From the NCBI RefSeq assembly GCF_016906535.1, contig NC_057381.1, positions 1,612,001 to 1,676,000 on the forward strand: a stretch of 64,000 nucleotides of DNA. The letters run 5' to 3'. This DNA comes from Rhizoctonia solani. Its lineage: Eukaryota; Basidiomycota; Agaricomycetes; Cantharellales; Ceratobasidiaceae. The translations under genes were made by a program, and so were the position numbers. Of the stretch, positions 1 through 10,528 are shown piece after piece. Under the pieces are notes generated by a model. It ran no database searches, was not told the origin of the DNA, and saw only the letters and a list, made by a program, of their open reading frames with translations. The stretch's first letter is position 1. The number at the start of each line of letters is the position of its first letter.

Positions 1-281
1 GGAAAGCTCAATGTAACGATTTGGAACGCTGATATAGCTAGCGCCCCAATGCTATTTGGAATGATTCCAGAATAGATAACTCCGATCCCATATAAAATCG
101 GGCCGAATGTCCAGCCTGGAGGCCTACTGGACTTGAGAAGCATCACGAAGTGCTGCCTTACCGTAGGCTTAGGGGCCAGTGCCGCAGATGATATATACGA
201 TGTGATGGCACCTACAGTAATAGCAAGTTAGAGCGTACACATTTAAGCTAGTCTCCCACACTCACCATAATTCATGACCAT
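1..281 (-). CDS. UbiA-like prenyltransferase family protein, N-terminal part (runs off window)
   Basis: Two exons are visible. Exon 1 (281-266) encodes MVMNY and ends with a good GTGAG donor; exon 2 starts at 211 after CTGTAG and stays open to base 1. The joined protein reads into a stretch around residues 26-45 with RPPGWTFGPILYGIG, followed by a hydrophobic segment and a second one starting IGALAISAF. An Arg-Pro-Pro-x-Trp lead into the first membrane helix is typical of fungal UbiA-superfamily enzymes, integral membrane proteins that transfer isoprenoid chains. The Asp-rich catalytic motifs would lie beyond the window edge, so the activity cannot be confirmed. The start is the first ATG and splicing is phase-consistent. 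Another multi-pass membrane family remains possible. Confidence 0.55.
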
Positions 282-602
282 GGTTGAATTAATCAGATCC
301 AAACAACGAGGTGGGGGAAGCGGGTATATAGGCCAAGGTCCTAACCAAAGTCGCAGATCTAGATATAGTTTCGTGTAGTGTCAAGATAAGGTGGTCTTCG
401 CCCAAAGTAACGAAGAAAGCTGTGCCTTGACCATGATGATCGCCATCATGCGTTCCAAAAGTCTTTCTCGCGCCAATGGGGTTAGGCTGGACCCTGATTG
501 ATAGGCGCCGAGCCATTCAATGGTCACCCACAACCACATTGTGCAGGTTGCAGGTTATATATCTAGGCGGATTTCACTATTTGGAACCATCATGCGATTA
601 CG
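282..602. other. Intergenic region between two divergent genes
   Basis: This 320-bp stretch separates the minus-strand UbiA-like gene from plus-strand gene A and must hold both promoters. Short open frames occur on both strands but none shows splice-consistent continuation or a recognisable motif. I see no clear TATA element or repeat. Confidence 0.5.
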
Positions 603-1481
603 ATGAGCTTGGAACAAGCTGCTCTCCCCCCTCTCGAACCACCCGCTCATCACACCGACCACAGTGACGTTCCACACCACCGCTTGTTAACAAGGGGGCG
701 TGCAATATGGAAAAGCCTTCCCACATTCTTGACTACACCAATTGAGCGTCTAAGCCGAATAGTACGTCTTTTGACAACTGGATACCCAACTGAAGATGAA
801 CAAAGAAGGTACACTATACCCTCAAGTATGACACTGCTTTATTGAACGTTAGTCTAAGGTTAGAGAAAGTGGCGGACTGGCCTAAGTTCCGCAAGGTCCT
901 AATGATTAAATTACAAAATATTGGTGTGGTGGTACGATAGCTCAAATGGCTACTTTTCTTCCCTTTTCTTACCAGTCGCCTATTAAACTAGTCCGGTTTA
1001 TTGCTCGCGTAAGTCTTCTGTGGAGATCCAGAACGGCGCTCAAACCAAAAACTGGACAGTGCTAACACAAATCTCTTGTGTATGGGACCAACGCGCCGGA
1101 TGACATATGTTACTTGCCTAGCGTCGATTTATATGAGCCTATTATCGATCGTTTTCGGTATTTTGTGTCTGTGGTCAATAGTTGGAGTACACGCATCTCG
1201 TCTGAAGGTACGGGGCTTCATAGACGTTCGTGGTATTGGCTTACAAATGTGCGTAGGAGCTGTCAAAACAGACCACCTTGTTTTACTATCTCAATGCGAC
1301 ACCTTGTTTATTCGGAGGCTCAGCGGCACTTGCCTTTTTCGTAGCGGTTGGGGCTTGGGTATGGCTAGAGACAGATCAGGGAATCGCCTCCCGGGCATTG
1401 GTAGTCTTATTGAGTGCAGCATTGATGGGGAACGCGGGTGCATGCTTTGTCCTTGGCACAATCCACTGGGAGAAATTGTGA
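603..1481 (+). CDS. Gene A: small multi-pass membrane protein, tandem copy 1
   Basis: Five exons join in frame (603-808, 853-931, 992-1008, 1060-1207, 1257-1481) to give 224 residues. The third exon is only 17 nt and encodes SGLLL plus part of an Ala codon. The model is supported exon by exon by the downstream copy B, which has the same boundaries and phases. Residues 1-70 are polar. A block reading WPKFRKVLMIKLQNIGVV precedes three hydrophobic segments: one in exon 4 (MSLLSIVFGILCLWSIVGV) and two in exon 5 around ALAFFVAVGAWVW and ALVVLLSAALMG. I do not recognise the family and propose no function; membrane location is inferred from hydrophobicity. The start is the first in-frame ATG after an upstream stop. 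Confidence 0.7.
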
Positions 1482-1762
1482 ATCAGAAGTTGTCACTCCG
1501 ATAATCGTTTATGTCAAATCAAGACACTGTCTACATACTGTCTGCCTTCGAACTTTATGAGTGAAAGTCGTATTCCAAATTAGGGTGGCTGTGAGGACAA
1601 TGAACTGACCAGGTATAAGTGATGAGACCGGGATGGCCGTTCCACCATCAGAGGGCTATTTAGTTGAAGATCGTTCCGATAAGCGCTGGTGTCCTATTTG
1701 AGGGTGGAAACTCCTCTCTTGTAGCGAGTCTGAGAAGAGAAAAATAATTTTACCTTCTTGAG

Positions 1763-2773
1763 GTTCTCCCAACAACCATGAGCTCCCACGCCCACTTGTC
1801 GGGTCTTTTGATGCTGACTCTAACTCATTTATTGATGAGGTACAAGCTGAGGAGCATGAACAACACTCTGGTGATGACAGTATAGTTTCAAGAGTGGTCA
1901 AAGGTAACTTTGATACTATATCCTTAAGCTTTGTCGTGGCTTATCCCGACGACAACGTAATCGGCCAGGCATGGCCTCGAAACTAGCCGGGCCATTTGAT
2001 AGGGTATTGCGCGTCATCCTTCTGCTCACATCTGGCCATGCAACCTCGTCTTCACAAAGGCGGTTAGTAGTTCGAGCTAGACCCAACAAATACCCATAAA
2101 TGACATAACTTGACTGCATTCCAAGACTTGAAAAGCAAGCGGACTGGGTTAGGTTTCGTAAAGTTCTCATGATCAAGCTTCAAAACATTGGTGTTGTGGT
2201 ACGCATTATCCGATCTGCGGCGTACTATTCCTCACCCAGTACATACAGTCAGGTCTGTTACTAGCGTAAGTACTCTAATTTCTAGTTTTAATTGCTATTG
2301 CTATGTGCAGTATCGGGGTTGCTGACTATTATTTACTAGATCGGGCGTAAGCTTATTATGTATGGGTCCTACTCGACGAATGACCTACGTTGCCTGCCTA
2401 TCGTCTGTTCACATGAGTCTCCTCTCAATTATATTTGGCTTGTGTGCCTCTGGTCAATTGTTGGAGTCCACCCATCACGGTTGAAAGTACGTCAACATTT
2501 TCACCACTTAATACTATCGGTTACTTTACAATAATCGACTCATGCATATTTATACAGGACCTATCGAAGCAAACTTATCTGTTTTATTATCTAAACTCAA
2601 CCCCCTCGCTCTTTGGAGGCATGTCCGCATTAGCCTTTTTTGTAGCTGTTGGGGCGTGGGTCTGGCTGGAGACTGGCCAAGGCGCTGCCGCGCGTGTCTT
2701 GGTAATTCTGTTAGGTGCTGCTCTGATGGGAAATGCCGGTGCCTGTTTTGTTTTAGGAGCTGCGCATTGGTGA
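1763..2773 (+). pseudogene. Gene B: tandem copy 2 of gene A, frameshifted
   Basis: Exons matching gene A are found at 1969-2062, 2126-2198, 2249-2265 (again 17 nt, SGLLL), 2340-2486 and 2558-2773, with the same intron phases. An extra acidic exon lies upstream (about 1763-1903, spliced into GMASK). Its 5' end and start codon are not resolved. Exon 2340-2486 is 147 nt against 148 nt in gene A. The missing base sits near 2437-2444, where A reads FGILCLWSIVG, and it drives the frame to a stop within that exon. The next exon still encodes the conserved FYYLN...LFGG...GAWVWLE membrane block. So the copy is recently duplicated, well conserved on both sides, and broken by one base. Real decay and an assembly error are both possible. 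Confidence 0.6.
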
Positions 2774-3484
2774 TCTATTAAATAAACGAGAGTAAAGTAG
2801 GTGGTTTCACAACCTTCCGAACGAAGTTCTCGCTGTATTCAAACCACTTTACCTTTTTGAGGGCTTTTTTGTAAAAATCTGGCTTCAAAACCAGCCAGAC
2901 CATATGTTACAGTGCTACGGATTGAAATTTCATTTACATTATGCTATTTATTCAACTAAACCTTCGAACGGACGGCATGCAATATCCATTGGTAACTCAC
3001 AGCAACCGAAAAGCAACCTGCGGGCACACAAGATCCGAGTTGGAGTTGCTTTTGGAGTGCTCAAAATCCAGCCGACACACATGCCCCCGAGTGACAAAAG
3101 GGCGTGTCGATTTAGCTTTATTATTGTAATACCGGACCCAAGATCACATGTATTGGAGCGAGAGTAGCCGTTCGGATAACTCATTCCGTAAGTCACGCGA
3201 TTACTCGGGAGTGGGTTTGCCGGAGCTGGGTACCTACAGACCGGGACCGCACACATGCTCAAGCCAACTTACAGGCACAGCTTCAATCAGCAATTGATCT
3301 TGGAGTTCCGCCGCTTATCATGATTGGCCAATCCCCAGCCGAGCTGCGGTCCGTAGATCGTTCGTGAGGATGTGTCTGTTTGAAGCAGTATTTTACTATG
3401 TATATAAGCCTATTGGCATTCTGCTACCTCGTAACTCATCTCTTGCTATTTCAGTCTGCATTGTCTCAAAATTATACCTTTGTC
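2774..3484. other. Intergenic region upstream of gene C
   Basis: About 700 bp without a supported gene. Open frames on both strands between 2904 and 3262 lack splice continuity and family resemblance. A hydrophobic frame just upstream of 3485 has no ATG start and is better explained as 5' untranslated sequence. Confidence 0.45.
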
Positions 3485-4725
3485 ATGTCAACCAACCCTG
3501 AGACAACAGTGGTTACTGAGGCTGCACCACAAGATCAGTCATACCAAACACGTGTTCAAGATCATCTAAATAACGCCATCCGGTCCATAGTATGTATTAT
3601 TCACGCTTTCGATTCTCAATAATCTCCAAATTTGGTCTCGTTCAGAACAATGTAGTATCTCTCCTGAGTCAACCTACGCCCACCCCGACCAGTAAACCTG
3701 GTGCTCCAATGAGAGATCATTATCCTCCGTCGGTAATTGAGAAATTTAAGGAGTATAGTAGAGACTGTTCAAAGGTAAGGGGATGACAACTTATTCAACG
3801 TTTTCGACACTGAGTTTCGTGATCCCTTGGGCTCACCTTGCACTAGGATCTAAAAGAGGCCTCCGAATTAAGCGCCAAATGGCATAGCGAAATTGCAACG
3901 CAATATCAAAAGACGATAAGTGAACACGCGACAACAAAAAAGAAATTAGAAGACACCGAGAAGCTGCTTTCTGCCGAAGCTCTCGACCTTGATCACGCAC
4001 GGAAAGCAGTCGACGCGGCAAACGAAGTGGTGGTCACTTGTGAGACTCAGTTGAACACCGATAAGCAAAAGCACGATCAGGCAAAGACGGCATACGACCA
4101 ACTGGAAGAGAAGCTTAAAAACCCACCATTACTGGACATGATTATTGATGGTATGAATGCGGTCGAATCCGGAGGAATGTCCTCCACGCTTGATCTAATA
4201 CGGAGATCCAACGAGATCTTGGAGCTTAAGACCAAAGTCGAAGCGGCGCAAACAATCTACGACAAGAGCAAGAAAAAGCAAGAAGAGGAAAAAAAGAAAC
4301 TCGAGGAGAAACAATCCGACGTGACAGGACATGAAGAGCACATTCTTGGATTAAAGAAGCATAAAGATCGTCTTGAATCTGAGCTTGAAACGCTCAAAAG
4401 CCACAAGCAGTCACTCGCAGAGCTAAATGTAAGCCTGAACTAAATATCCTCAGATAATCCAGCAAACTTACTTTGATCGTAGAGCGAGTCTCGCAAACTT
4501 GAAGGATCGACAGGTGTATTGTTTGCAGGAGCAGGCAATATCGATAGTTTTCTGTCAATGAGAACCGTCATTCAATCAATCGATAACTTCACCAAGTTAA
4601 TCAATTCAAAAGGAGGAATCAATACACATCTAGTAGAAATGGATTCTTCTGCAGCCGAGAGTTTTGTTGCCGGAATACGTAAAATCGTCGATCTCAGTGG
4701 TGACACAGCGGCCACCCATAGCTAA
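3485..4725 (+). CDS. Gene C: long-helix coiled-coil protein with central glycine-rich hydrophobic segment
   Basis: Four exons (3485-3589, 3646-3774, 3847-4428, 4483-4725) join in frame to 352 residues. A short N-terminal part leads to a PPSVIEKFKEYSRDC block, then a long heptad-rich helix, then a short less polar segment with glycines (KNPPLLDMIIDGMNAVESGG, roughly residues 140-160). A second long Lys/Glu-rich helix and a C-terminal helical region follow. The P..I..(K)..S..C block and the helix-hydrophobic-helix order recur in genes D and E, so the three are distant paralogues. This layout is seen in alpha-helical pore-forming proteins, but resemblance rests on architecture only, and a structural coiled-coil protein is the alternative. 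C is about half the length of D and E. No signal peptide is needed for this start (ATG at 3485). Confidence 0.7.
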
Positions 4726-4895
4726 AATATGACATCGCCTAGGGTACGCCATTATCGCCTGTATAGGGGCGTCTTTGCCGACTGTAGTCATGAAAGTTTC
4801 TTGCTAATATCTATGTAAAACATCAATATCCCAAGCTTTAATCCACACTTCAAAAGGGCTTTTAGTACAATTTCTACTGAATATAAGTATCTTCA

Positions 4896-5585
4896 CAGTG
4901 GAGTTTTGTGACGGAGCCTGTGGAGGACGCAAAATTTATACTGGGTGGATCAGGCCGAAACACGTACCCGTACTACTCATTATATGTCGTGTTTGCGCGC
5001 TGTCTATAGTATTTAGTTTCGGCGCTTGCGCCTCGTGCTCATTTTCTTCTACACTACGTACGGCGAGCACAACGTGCTCGCAGCAGAGCCTATCTTGTCC
5101 ACTTCATCCCTGTCTTTCCGCGAGCCCTGCCCGCCCACGCCTCTTCTGTTGAGCACGCTGCGAAACCAAACACACTAGACTATGGTACATGAGTGAGTGG
5201 GTAATGATATGAGAGAACGTGAGAACATACCTCGGCGGCAGCGTGAAAAGACGAAGCCAACTGAGGAGTAAGAAACTATATCCGAGGCTTTTATACTATC
5301 TACAATAGGGGGAAAGGGATCGGCGCCTACACGAGTCACGTGGTACCGTGTATATGCTACGACATCTTCTATGCGCATACAATCCGGTTTGGTCGCCCAC
5401 CCAGCTCGCTCGGTGGCTCGGCCCCGGTGGCACCCCGGTTCGGCGTACCGCCTCTCCAGCACTCACCTCCATCCATCTGCCGGTCCTGGCCGTATGCACT
5501 TTTTCCCTCTTTTTTTATGTACTCGTATTTTTCCCTTCCCTTTTTCGTGTGCCGGCCTAAGGCCCAGTAAGACCACTGGGGCTCC
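4896..5585 (+). repeat. GC-rich repeat, copy 1
   Basis: The stretch starting at 4896 (GTGGAGTTTTGTGACGGAGC) and the stretch at 5384-5585 (GGTTTGGTCGCCCACCCAGC) recur in the same order and orientation at 6325-6760. The copies are clearly related but diverged, with about 200 bp extra in the middle of this one. A near-perfect hairpin, GCGAGCAC-AA-CGTGCTCGC, sits inside it near 5060-5079. No protein is encoded. It may be a non-autonomous transposon; ends were not defined. Confidence 0.6.
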
Positions 5586-5699
5586 AAAGACCCTTGGCCA
5601 GCTGGCGTTAAGGTTTATACCACTCTATCGTCAATACTCCCTCATACTTATGCAGATTTAGTCACTTAATTGTGCCCCTTCATAGCTGCTCTGCACTTC

Positions 5700-6010
5700 C
5701 ATGTATCCATGGACGTTTTGCGACGAAGCCTGCGGAGACACAAAACAGAGACTTAGCCGGAGCATGCAGGAAGTCACGTGACTACTGCTTTACGCCGTGT
5801 CGACTTGCGTCCGACCTCCCAGCGTCTGGCCTCGCACACACCGAGTGTCGCGGCACGCTTTTGCGTGTCGTATTTATCCCACCCACCATCCCGTATAGTC
5901 ATTAGAGCTGGTTTGGGCCGCCCACCCACGAGCCAGACTCGCGGTCGGGCACCCCTGGTCCACCCTCGCTGCTTCGCAGCCGCGGGGGTTCCCAAATCTT
6001 ACCGGTCTGG
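5700..6010 (+). repeat. GC-rich repeat, partial copy 2
   Basis: This segment shares the first block (GGACGTTTTGCGACGAAGCC near 5712) and the later block (CTGGTTTGGGCCGCCCACCC near 5908) with copies 1 and 3, but the intervening sequence is different or shortened. It lies between the other two copies in the same orientation. Confidence 0.45.
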
Positions 6011-6324
6011 GTCTCATAGCTGACGCGGACGAGCGGGCAGAGGATAAGCTACATACCTATGCATTAACACATTTATCCATTTCTGTACAATCGTGACGCA
6101 CCAATTATCACACAACTTATAACGGTAACAAGAATAAATCGTAAATAACAATCGCAAGGTTCTGATACTTGCTGGTCTGTCCCAGCTCTACACAATTCAT
6201 TTGTTACATTTACTTGCAAACACCCATCCTCATCATGACTGACGTATTCTACACTTGTTCTGTTGCATGACGAGCGCGCCCAAGGTCTAGGCCCTACAAC
6301 AAGTAGGAAGGAACACCATCCAAA

Positions 6325-6760
6325 GTGGAGTTCTGCGGCATAGCCTGCGGAGGCTGCAAAACTTATACTGGGCCGGTCAGGCCAGCCCTCACACTGTTTG
6401 CTCCTGTGCCGTATTTGCGTATTGATAACCATATTACGACATGGCATTTGTATACCGCATTAGTTTCCCTTCCACACCACGCACCGCGCCCGTTGTGCTA
6501 GCAGCGATTTTACCCTTACACTCGCCCCTTTTTTTCTGATTCCTACCCACCCTCACCTTTATACTATTCGCATTCGACCTGGTTTGGCCGCCCACTCAGC
6601 TTGCTCGGTGGCGCGACCCCGGTGGCACCCCAGTTTGGCGTACCGCCTCACCTGTCCTCATCCCTCCTCCTCCGGTCCCGGTCGTCTGTGTATTCCCTAT
6701 CTCCATTCCCCATGTCTATTCCCTAATCGCTGTACCGTCCCAAGGCCAAGTCTACTATTC
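6325..6760 (+). repeat. GC-rich repeat, copy 3
   Basis: This copy begins GTGGAGTTCTGCGGCATAGC and includes the block TTGGCCGCCCACTCAGCTTG near 6580, each matching copy 1 with scattered substitutions. It ends just before the 3' end of gene D. No coding potential is apparent. The three copies in about 1.9 kb suggest local duplication or repeated insertion. Confidence 0.6.
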
Positions 6761-6798
6761 GTGTAAAATCTACTGCACTTGGAACATATTGTCTATAA

Positions 6799-9670
6799 CT
6801 ATGTATTGAACACATTATCCAAGAAACCAAGATTGGAAAGCTTATTTTGCTGGTCAAACTTCTTTGCTATGTGCTCCTCTTTTGCAGAATCTATAACCGA
6901 TGATAATTCATCCCAGAAGTATAGGCCCTCTTTCGCTGTTGACTTCTGGATTTTCTCAGCTCGTATCTTTGCTGTTCGCTCTAGCTTCTTGTTACCCTAG
7001 AGTTAAAAGTCAGGCACATAGTATCGGATAAGAATGAATCCTGTTACCTCAATTATCAGGCTACTTATACCATTCTGGGCAGTTTTTCCCCAGTCATTCA
7101 ACTCGGTGCGGGCCGTCTCTGAAACAGTTCCAACGGGCATTGCAATATCAAGGAGTTTCTCAACGCCTTCCGCCACATATGCCTCGTGGATTTTCACATA
7201 AAGCTTTAACACGTGGATCAAAAGATGTTGCGCAGACCTCAACGCGTCATGATCACTTACCTGGGAAGACTCCCACATAAGGCAGCAGTTTTTAGCAAGT
7301 CCAAGCGCTTGTAAATATATCATCTGCCCAGATCAGGGTTAGGATGAGTAATGATAATATACACACAAGGTATCAGGCAAGATCTTACCTCTCTAGCAAA
7401 TTTGCTAAGAGTAATTGGCCCCATGGCACTATCTTTTGTAGAGCCATTGATGATACTCTTAAATGCAGTAAAAGAAGACCCCAATTTGGTTCCAGCTCTT
7501 GATTGAATTACGTTGAAGAAATGGATGAGTTGTCTAACGCCATCTTTAAGGTGTGCTAAGTATGTCAAGGTCCTACTAAGTGTAAGTAGCAGTTCGTGTT
7601 CATTGTCATGTTGCAGCTGCGTTTCGGATAGCTGGTTGACAAAAGAAAACATCTTGTTATTGGAGGCCTCCAAAGTTCGGACCAATTTCGCCATTCTACC
7701 CATTTAGCCTCTTGTTGTGTAACGGCTAGTTGGACTTTAAATCGAGCCAATTGGATTGCAGCACCAACGCTTGAGGATGACGTTTCACTACTGGAAGCCG
7801 GCCTGGGAATTGAAAGTCCAGCAGGCGGGCCCAATTCAAGAGTCGCTTTTGTGCAAAATGAAGTGGCATCCTTAGCAAAAGCCTTGATTTTGATGATTAA
7901 GTCTTTAGTTTTATCCACGGGTTTTGTTGGCACAAGGATCTCGAGGTTTCTGCAGAGCTAAACCTCGTTTAATTAAGCCAAAGTTTAGCCTGTTCCTCAA
8001 CATACCTCAATTCCAGTTGCAAATAATTGCTTGGCCTCGGCAGCATCTTCCTCTGGAACGCGCGCTGTAATTGCTTTTAGCGCTAATTCCATGTTGATGC
8101 GAGCCCATGGGACTCCACTTTCATCGGTAGCTGTGACCTGGTCCCAGTTAACAAACTTGTCGGGGCCAGTCGAAATGGCCAACAGTAATGTGTTGAGGGA
8201 TGCGCTAAGATTCGGTGCTTTCTCGTAAGACATGTTGCGCTTTGTAACCGGGGGAGGTGTGGTATCAATCGAATGCTCGGGCTTGGGGTCAGGTTGTTTT
8301 CCAAGATTCTCCACAGCTTTTATAAACCGAGAAAATGGTAACTCTTGCTTGATTACACGGCTAATAGCATAATGTAGGGGGTCTTCGTATGCGATCACTG
8401 CTTCTGTGAGTATTTCAATCTCATACTGCAGATAGTTTTGTTTAGCGCAGGATAAATGACCGGGAAATATGTACTGTACCGACAAAGCTTCAAGTTGTGT
8501 TAAAGTTCTTCAAGATTCGCATTAGTTGGCGTAAAAATAAGTCAATGAACAGTACATACGTGAGTTGCTGGGCTAGAAACAATTGTTTGAGTTGTTAGCC
8601 GGATAATAGAACAAAAAAAGATGTGGATCAATACCTGTGGGCAACTCGCTGACCGCTTTCTCGAGATCTTGGCTAGCCTTGGGAATTGATGGGATGAATT
8701 GATGGCGAATAAAATATGGCCCAAACCTACCTGTACGTATGCCTTTTCGGCTGTCTTTGCTGAGAGTTCTAAACTTGCTATGGCTGCCGCTTCTGCTCCT
8801 TTTGAGCGTTTAGAACCTTTTGCTTAATGTCGATGTCTTCGAGTAGTTGATTTGTTATGGCTGATTGTAATCCTACACATTCTTGGATTTCCATCCCCAA
8901 CTTAATGAGATTGTCGAAAGCTGTAGCCATAATTTTAGCGCGCTCGACGCACTCGGTTGCCTTTTCTTGAAGTCTTCCTAAGTTATTCTCAATATTTTCT
9001 ATCATTTCTTGAGATGGGTTCGAGCCCAGATCACCCAAGATTAAATCAACAGCATCTACCGGTTTTTCGTCAGCATGCACGCATATTTTCAGGGAGAAAG
9101 ACTGAAAAACACCATTCATTGCTAGACAATTTGATTCAATACCCTATGAGGCAATCAACAACATTCTATATATAAATGAAAAACATCAGGGCTTACGATC
9201 ATTTGCGTATAGCTTCCTTGTAATGCGTGTACGCCGGCCTCGATCAACTGTACTATTGCACCCTGAAATTCATGCTCGGACTGGCGTATATGAGTGAATG
9301 GTGTAACAGGCTTCGGGAGCTAGGGAAAACTGCCGTTAATTCCGTGAAGTTTGCAGTACGCAGTTTGTTACCTCAAAGCTAGTGACTGACGCAACTTGTT
9401 CAATTTTCTCTAGGGCTAAAATAGTGGCTGGAGCCCCTCCGAGGGCACGACACCTGATTAAAAGATAAACCAGTGGTAGAATAGCCATACATCGTAGGTC
9501 ATACCAATCGACTTCTCCCTACAAAGAGCAACTTCAGACCCCTAATGTTACTAATTCATTTTATGTGCATAATTGCTCACCCAATGCCGCCATACGTAGT
9601 CTCCAATTTGATCTGTTCGCGTCCATAACATATCAGAATTGGCGTTCGATATGGAGAAATCCATTCTCAT
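6799..9670 (-). CDS. Gene D: long-helix protein, paralogue of gene E, with two apparent frameshifts
   Basis: About fifteen exons can be traced. The start is the ATG at 9670 (MRMDFSISNANSD). It is followed by a 14-nt exon (9518-9505), exons reading RALGGAPATILALEKIEQ and FTHIRQSEHEFQGAI, a 13-nt exon (8572-8560), and a last exon ending LGFLDNVFNT at 6799. Exon order, phase and motifs parallel gene E throughout, e.g. GIE|LCRNLEI against GIE|ACDLMENI. The protein would be about 700-750 residues, mostly helical, with long Lys/Glu/Ala coiled-coil stretches and no clear signal peptide. Two breaks occur inside exons, near 8797-8803 (LNAQK to AEAAAIASLE) and near 7700-7706 (QQEAK to MGRMAK). Each needs one extra base and neither is explained by a plausible intron. 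Function is unknown; an alpha-pore-former-like fold is an inference. It is divergent from gene E across about 860 bp. Confidence 0.65.
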
Positions 9671-10528
9671 GTTAGCCAGTCAAACTCTCAAGTTCTTGAG
9701 GTAGAGACCGCTATGAGAGGAAACCGATTTGTTATGGACGATATATGGGCGACTAAAATTGTTCTCACAATTCGGAAACAAGATGCCCGGCGTCGGATAA
9801 GAACACCCAATTTGAGTGTGGGTAGTCGAACAGGAACAGGAACAGCAAGAGTTGTCACTACTGAAACAAGCCATCTTGCAACTTGGAGAATCATTGTGAT
9901 GAATGCTACATGGGATCCCTTGACTTCGAAAGCAACAAATACATAACATTCAGGCCAAGTAGCCGCCCGATCTCAGTTTGATGGGCGCCAATTACATATT
10001 CATTGTTTCGCATAGGAACCATGTGATCATGACTAGTTTGTGCTACAACTGGATTCCTCTTCAAAAGCCGCAGTGGTCAAAAATACCCGCTCTCGGCAAT
10101 CGCTAGCAGTAAATCTCATGCGATAGTAGCATGGACGGAGTGGTAATAAGCGAAAAGGCTATAGCTGTATTTTTCTTGGCCCGATGAACAACAAGTAGAC
10201 TCCATTGTGCTCTGCGGGCCTAGACCATGATTCTTGTGCCCGCTCGTAACTCCCGTAGTAACTGACCCTGAGACATGCGGAATCCCTCCCCCTATTTCTC
10301 ATTTTACGCTCCTTTCCCGGTCGGTTATTCACCTTCCGAGCTCCGGGCACTCTGGCTGGGGATTGAAGTGGCCCGTTTTGTCCAGAATTGGATCTATTGA
10401 TGTGATCTGCTGTACAGAGTGTTCGATGGGGCATCGCAATGTCTGGGTATAAAAATCAGCAAAAATATTGAAATGGTCTATCACGACTCGTACTGACCAG
10501 CTTCAATTTTTGTTGAAATTTAACTATA
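9671..10528. other. Shared upstream region of divergent paralogues D and E
   Basis: Genes D and E start 858 bp apart and point away from each other, so this segment holds both promoters. Open frames here (for example around 9680-9949 on either strand) lack ATG-to-splice continuity and are not supported. No obvious TATA box or repeat was seen. Confidence 0.45.

Noticed and set aside
289..516. Minus-strand open frame upstream of the UbiA-like gene
   Set aside because: No ATG-based start, splice continuity or motif; probably chance.
2904..3262. Open frames on both strands between genes B and C
   Set aside because: They overlap each other, lack splice signals in useful places and show no family resemblance.
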